In this document: positions 59,802-64,000 of the stretch, one piece after another
Numbering within the stretch: the first letter of the stretch is position 1
Layout of the letters: each line of letters opens with the position of its first letter
DNA from: Castor canadensis
Taxonomy: Eukaryota; Chordata; Mammalia; Rodentia; Castoridae
Direction: 5' to 3'
Assembly (NCBI RefSeq): GCF_047511655.1
Contig: NC_133396.1
Span: 130,519,490-130,583,489, forward strand
DNA: 64,000 nt
Position numbers and translations under genes: made by a program
The notes under the pieces: generated by a model
Told to the model about the DNA's origin: nothing
Seen by the model: the letters and a program-made list of their open reading frames with translations, nothing else
Database searches by the model: none

Positions 59802-60947
59802 TTACTCTCTACTGTCTTGCTTTTTCTTTTCCTGTGGTTTGGTGCTGCCTGTCTTTTCATGGTTAAGTTGGGTTTCACTTTCTGTGTGCAGAATCCCTTG
59901 AGGACTCTTTTGTAGTGGTGGCTTTGTGGTCACATATTGTTTTAGTTTCTGCTTATCATGGAAGGCTCTTATTGCTCCATCTATTTTGAATGATAGTTTT
60001 GCTGGGAAGAGTATCCTGGGGTTGAAGTTATTTTCATTCAGTGCCTGGAAGATCTCATCCCACGCTCTTCTTGCTTTTAATGTTTCTGTTGAGAAGTCTG
60101 CTGTGATTTTCATGGGTTTACCTTTGTATGTTACTTGTTTTTTCTCTCCTACAGCCTTCAATATTCTTTCCCTAGTTTCTGAACTTGTTGTTTTAATGAT
60201 GATATGTCGTGGGGTGGTTCTATTTTGATCTGGTCTGTTTGCTGTCCTGGAGGCCTCTTGCACCTGTATGGGAATATCTTTCTCTAGATTTGGGAAATTT
60301 TCTGTTATTATTTTGTTGAATATATTATGCATTCCCTTTGCTTGCACCTCTTCTCCTTCTTTGATGCCCATGATTCTCAAGTTTGGTCTTTTGATGGAGT
60401 CGGTGAGTTCTTGCATTTTCTTTTCACAGGTCTTGAGTTGTTTAATTAATAGTTCTTTGGTTTTTCCTTTAATTGCCATTTCATCTTCAAGTTCAGAGAT
60501 TCTTCTTCTGTTTGTTCTATTCTGCTGGATTGGCCTTCTGTTTTGTTTTGCAGTTCTGTTTTGTTCCTTTTTCTGAGGTTTTCCATATCCTGGGTGGTTT
60601 CCTCTTTTATGTTTTCTATTTTTGTTCTGAGTTCACTTATCTGTTTATTCATCGTGTTCTCTGTTTCACTTTGGTGTTTATACAGTGCTTCTATGGTTTC
60701 CTTTATTTCTTCTTTTGCTTTTTCAAATTCTCTATTTTTGTTATCTTGGAATTTCTTGAGTGTCTCCTGTACATTTTGGTTGACCCTATCCAGTATCATT
60801 TCTATAAAATTCTCATTGAGTATCTGTAGTATGTCTTCTTTTAAATTATTCTTGTGGTGGTCGTCATTGGGTTCTTTGGCATAGTTTATCTTCATTTTGT
60901 TAGAGTCTGGATCTGAGTATCTGTTTTCTTCATTCCCTTCTGTTTCC
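59802..60947 (-). pseudogene. L1 ORF1 (RNA-binding chaperone), frameshifted
   Basis: ORF1p is the trimeric RNA-binding protein of the L1 particle. The coiled-coil half (ENTMNKQISELRTKIENIK and neighbours) is in one frame up to 60446. The RRM and C-terminal domain (RPNLRIMGIKEGEE, TPRHIIIKTTSSETRERIL, KGKPMKITADFSTETLKARR, PRILFPAKLSF) are in another, from 60479 to 59802. The shift falls at about 60446-60479. The N-terminal end is fused to integrase sequence rather than an L1 5' UTR. Confidence 0.88.
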
Positions 60948-61400
60948 TGTACTAATTTTTTGCTGTGGGGAAACTGGTTTCCTTTTTGTTTTAACAATTG
61001 TCTTTTAAGTACACCATTCATACATTCCACAATGGCCTGACCTTGAGGACTGTAAGGTATCCCTGTAATGTGTTGAATATCCTGATTAGCACAAAACTGA
61101 TAGAAACTTTTTCCTGTGTAAGCAGGAGCATTGTCTGTTTTAGTCATATGTGGAATCCCCAAAATAGCAAAGCATTCTCAACAGTGCTGCTCCACCTGTG
61201 TGACAAGTAGCCCACATTGCATGAGAAGGTGTCTACTGTAACATGAACAAATCCAAACTGATGAAAACCTTTTATATGTGTGACGTCCATTGCCAGATTT
61301 GGTTGGCATGCAATCCTCTTGGATTTACTCCTATAAGAGCAGAATTAAGCACAATTGACAAGAAGGACAGGATTGGATAATAAATCTTGCTTTTTGTCTA
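60948..61400 (-). pseudogene. Endogenous retrovirus integrase remnant (class II)
   Basis: On the - strand a zinc-binding-type CPSCQ segment near 61350 is followed by a Trp-Gln-Met-Asp stretch (Asp codon 61285-61287). Downstream are TDNAPAY (Asp codon 61133-61135) and GIPYSPQGQAIVE, with the Glu codon 35 residues after that Asp: the D,D35E layout of retroviral integrase. The first Asp is in a different frame from the other two, and stops intervene, so it is non-functional. The sequence stops shortly after LKRQLLKQKG, where L1 ORF1 begins. The style resembles betaretrovirus/ERV-K-type integrases. Confidence 0.85.
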
Positions 61401-61861
61401 GGAAGGTTTGGAAATTGTTTTACGAGAGGCTTCGAGGATTGGTGTGGCTACTTAACAGCTATTTTAACAAAAGGGAGGAAGTGGGTGAGGGGCAGTCCTA
61501 TAGGTCCAAGTTGGGCCCATAAGGGCTTTTGTTCTCCCTGTTCCTTCCCTCATGGGTGGTTTCTCTGCTGCTCATTAGCATGGGGATTTTCTGCCTTTTT
61601 GGGTGATGCAAGTTTGATTTATGTCATAGAAACTGCTACATATGCCCCATGGGTTGGAGCCCTTATGGCTGTTAGGGAGATGGAGCATCGACATTCAGTC
61701 TTTAGCTGCTTCCTGCTGAGAGGGGGTAAAGAAGCCCCTGGCAGGAGTTAGGGATCCAAACCCAGGGGCTGTCTAATGGTGCATGGTAGTATTGGTGAGA
61801 CTGCAAGACCATCTGTAGTTTGAGTGACTCCAGATGAGATGAGACAAAATGGGTTAAGCTG

Positions 61862-63206
61862 TTAAGGATGCATGGGTGAAGCATAGCGCCAAGCCCTCGA
61901 GGATGAGGGGAACCAGGAAGGGAAGTCTCCATAGCCAGGTGGAGATGTTTGAGTTTGATTAAATTTGCATTCTCTTTGTATGTGTCCTCTTTTTCCACAC
62001 TTAAAACAAGCACCATTACTAGGGTGCAAAGCCTGCTTTAACGCAGCAGCAAACACTACTTGTTGATGTTCTCGCATCCCCACAAGTTGACGTACCTGAA
62101 TAAATTCTGATAAAGACCCTTTCTCTTTTATTGGCACTGATGCCTTTTTACAGTCTGCATTAGCATTCTCATATGCCAAAATTGTGTAATGAGTACACCA
62201 GTGGCTTGGGCACGAGCAACTTGTTGGCTTTAGTCAAGCGATCTAAAAAGCCTCAGAAAGTCCTTGAAAGCATTTTATTTTAGAAAAGATTTATTAGGCT
62301 CTCCAGGTTCTGGTAAACTTTGCCATGCGTGAGGCACACGTAAGGACAGCTGTTTATATGCCTGAGGGTTATAAGTCAATTGTGCCTATAAGGCTGAGAA
62401 AGCACCAGTCCTCGTTAACATGTCAAAGGTGATGGCCTCATTGTTTTGAGCATTAAGCCTGGCAGTTTCCTGAGCAAAATCTCCAAAAGCTGTTTTCCAT
62501 TGCAAACAGAGACCTCCTGAAAAAGCTGCTTTGGCTATCAGATGCCAATCCCAAGGAGGTGACCACAGATTATTTAAAGCCTCCAAAATAATTAATGTAA
62601 GCAGAGCCTGAACCCCATTCTCCCTCACACTGTCTCTGTGGGCACAGAGTTTTCAAATCAAACATCTGATGAACACTCTGAGTTCCCCCCATCCTTTAGC
62701 TTGTTCTGTAATTAGAATTAACATTAAATCATCTGAATCTGTGAAATCAGATGTGTCTTTATATTTATTCCAGGCCTTTTGGACAGGAGTCAACTCTTCT
62801 GTTTTAGGTTCTTTCACTAAACATACATCAGGTGCCTTTTAAAAGGGGTTAGTTTCTGTCCATTCCCGTGGAGGAGGAGGTGGCAGAGCGTCAGGCATAG
62901 GACACTCACATTGAGTCACAGTTAGCTTTTTACTTTCATTTTCCTGAAATGGTTCAAGTACCATTGACCACATAGAAAATATCTGTACTGGAATATGAGT
63001 GCCCTGTCTGTGCTGCTTTTGTAATATTTTACCAATACAGTCCCAAATTTCAACATCTAATATCCCTCCTCCGGAAACCATGGACAATATTTGAGAATAC
63101 AGTTAATAAGCTCTTTGATTTGATCAGGACTTACAGAGGCTCAGATTGCTTTAAACAGCACTTTAGAAAGAAAATAGAATGAATATTCAGATGAATTCTG
63201 CCCCAT
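61862..63206 (-). pseudogene. Endogenous retrovirus gag remnant (class II, betaretrovirus-like)
   Basis: It starts at ATG 63206-63204 with MGQ, a myristoylation-type matrix start, but a stop follows after about 21 codons. A frameshift near 63090 shifts to the frame at 63087-62839, which ends in a proline-rich stretch. A capsid-like segment with LQWKTAFGDFAQETARLNAQ is at 62628-62386. A nucleocapsid zinc knuckle CX2CX4HX4C (CFKCGKRGHIQREC) lies at 62008-61967. A second knuckle is not evident. The total span (1.3 kb) is shorter than usual, and multiple breaks rule out function. Confidence 0.85.
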
Positions 63207-63347
63207 GGTTACTCAGCCTTTAACATCCACACCACATCATCCTCACACCTATAGTTGTGACTCCATCAGGTGGAGAATGCACACCTTATTACTTACTATT
63301 ACCACGAATCTCCTTAGGTCCCTGTCTTCATGCCCCATGCTGCCACA

Positions 63348-63365
63348 GCCCCATGTTGGGTGCCA
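63348..63365 (-). other. Retroviral primer binding site, tRNA-Lys type
   Basis: On the - strand it reads TGGCACCCAACATGGGGC, complementary with two differences to the 3' end of tRNA-Lys(1,2), the primer used by betaretroviruses. It lies about 140 bp upstream of the gag ATG, as expected. Confidence 0.75.
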
Positions 63366-63767
63366 CTTGCCGTGGACCTAGAGAGAAGAGGGATGGCATG
63401 CGCATTAAAAGGAAAGACTCAGAGTCAAGTTGAAATGTGGAAGCAAGGAGGAAGGCTGGGGTTCTGAGAAAGGACTCGGACCCAGAGTGTGTGACTATTA
63501 TCTGCCAGGAGAGCCCTGAAGACCTGATTCTGCCTGTGTCCTGTGTCGGCTCTAGAGGGAGGATCCAGACAGTGGATGGCAGGTCTGGCGTGCCCCCAAC
63601 CCCAGTCAGCCACATTTGTGGTGAGCCTCTCCACCCTCCATATCCTGCCAGCTGTCCAGCCAACAGGGAGCTCTGGTTTACTGTGACCAAGAATGAAAGC
63701 TCTAGCCCAGGAGAGCTGAAAGCCAAATGTACTAGAGAGAGGGGGATATGGGAAGGGGAGGGAAATG
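63366..63767 (-). other. Possible 5' LTR of the endogenous retrovirus
   Basis: Sequence directly upstream of the primer site in the viral sense should be U5/R of the LTR. A terminal 'ca' occurs just before the primer site (ccacggca then ag). I cannot find a TG start or a matching second LTR, so this is positional inference. The far boundary is arbitrary. Confidence 0.35.
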
Positions 63768-63799
63768 AAGGAAGGAAGGAAGGAAGAAAAGAAAGAAAG

Positions 63800-63868
<69 letters not shown>
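63768..63868. repeat. (GGAA)n-(GAAA)n-(GA)n polypurine microsatellite
   Basis: About 100 bp of uninterrupted purines: ggaa units, gaaa units, then about 33 GA units (63803-63868). It produces artificial repetitive open frames (Arg-Glu or Ser-Leu runs). Confidence 0.95.
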
Positions 63869-63869
<1 letters not shown>

Positions 63870-64000
63870 CTGGACAAGGAGTGAACCTTTTCAGAATAAG
63901 CTGTGGCCAAGGGGCAGGCTGTCCTCCCAGCATTGTTCTAAGAACCATGAATTCCTTGTACACATGATTGTTCCAACATTCAATAGTGCTACGTGCTGTT

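Larger units (their letters stand above)
54890..60947 (-). mobile_element. Near-full-length L1 retrotransposon (-)
   Basis: On the - strand the order is ORF1 (about 60947-59802), ORF2 (59752-55328), then a 3' UTR ending in an A-rich tail at about 54890. It is interrupted by another L1 tail at 58406-59007. The 5' UTR and probably the first codons of ORF1 are missing, and the 5' end abuts retroviral integrase sequence. I could not find a convincing target-site duplication. Confidence 0.9.
60948..63365 (-). mobile_element. Internally deleted class II endogenous retrovirus
   Basis: The order on the - strand is primer binding site, gag, about 450 bp of unclear sequence, then integrase. Only about 0.9 kb separates the gag zinc knuckle from the integrase D,D35E residues, so protease, reverse transcriptase and RNase H are absent. 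No envelope or 3' LTR is found in the window. The 5' LTR, if present, lies beyond 63366. Confidence 0.82.

Noticed and set aside
60960-61015. Possible target-site duplication of the - L1 (ttttaaca...tctttt near 60995 versus near 54880)
   Set aside because: It needs an indel and a mismatch, and the right-hand copy lies inside conserved integrase sequence rather than at the L1 edge.
63328-63967. 211- and 161-codon - strand frames and the 176-codon + strand frame
   Set aside because: The long Ser-Leu or Arg-Glu runs are translations of the GA microsatellite. The flanks are probable LTR or flank DNA.
36216-64000. PKP1, the convergent neighbour of TNNT2 in human
   Set aside because: No plakophilin armadillo-repeat exon is recognisable on the - strand within the window. 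The gene probably lies beyond 64 kb.

Overview
The window is mammalian nuclear DNA. It has split genes with GT-AG introns, L1 LINEs, 7SL-derived B1 SINEs, tRNA/ID-type SINEs and older MIR, L2, MER5 and Tigger relics. B1 together with ID-type elements points to a rodent. The dimeric ID-B1 SINEs and the L1 3' ends do not look like mouse or rat, so a squirrel-related or Castorimorpha (beaver/kangaroo-rat) lineage is my guess, at low confidence. No prokaryotic feature is present.

Two complete protein-coding genes lie in tandem on the + strand, the same neighbours as on human chromosome 1q32. (1) LAD1 (ladinin-1, an anchoring-filament/keratin-associated basement-membrane protein) has ten coding exons between 1398 and 15458. 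They encode 525 residues, start in a CpG island, and carry a long 'SEK'-type repeat exon. (2) TNNT2 (cardiac troponin T) has a non-coding first exon near 19365-19420 behind a muscle-type promoter. Its sixteen coding exons run from 23610 to 36033 and encode 297 residues when all are included. They include an 11-nt exon, a 15-nt exon, the 30-nt fetal exon and a 9-nt Gln-Ala-Gln microexon. The two genes are unrelated in function (epithelial versus cardiac sarcomere), and only about 3 kb separates the LAD1 3' end from the TNNT2 promoter.

From about 36.2 kb to the end I see no host gene. From 36 to 50 kb there is ordinary intergenic DNA with ancient repeats, a Tigger DNA transposon split by a younger L1 tail, and microsatellites. 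From 50 to 61 kb two L1 elements lie tail to tail: a 5'-truncated + copy at about 50540-54241 and a near-full-length - copy at about 54890-60947. Each is interrupted by a short 5'-truncated L1 with clear target-site duplications. From about 60.9 to 63.4 kb (- strand) lies a decayed class II (betaretrovirus-like) endogenous retrovirus with a tRNA-Lys-type primer binding site, broken gag and an integrase remnant. Protease and reverse transcriptase are missing, and the integrase runs in frame into L1 ORF1. The window ends in a long GA microsatellite.

The most unusual structures are the integrase/L1-ORF1 junction with its open 238-codon frame, the three nested L1 insertions with precise duplications, the 82-bp micro-L1, and the tail-to-tail L1 inverted repeat. 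I found no convincing undescribed functional system.
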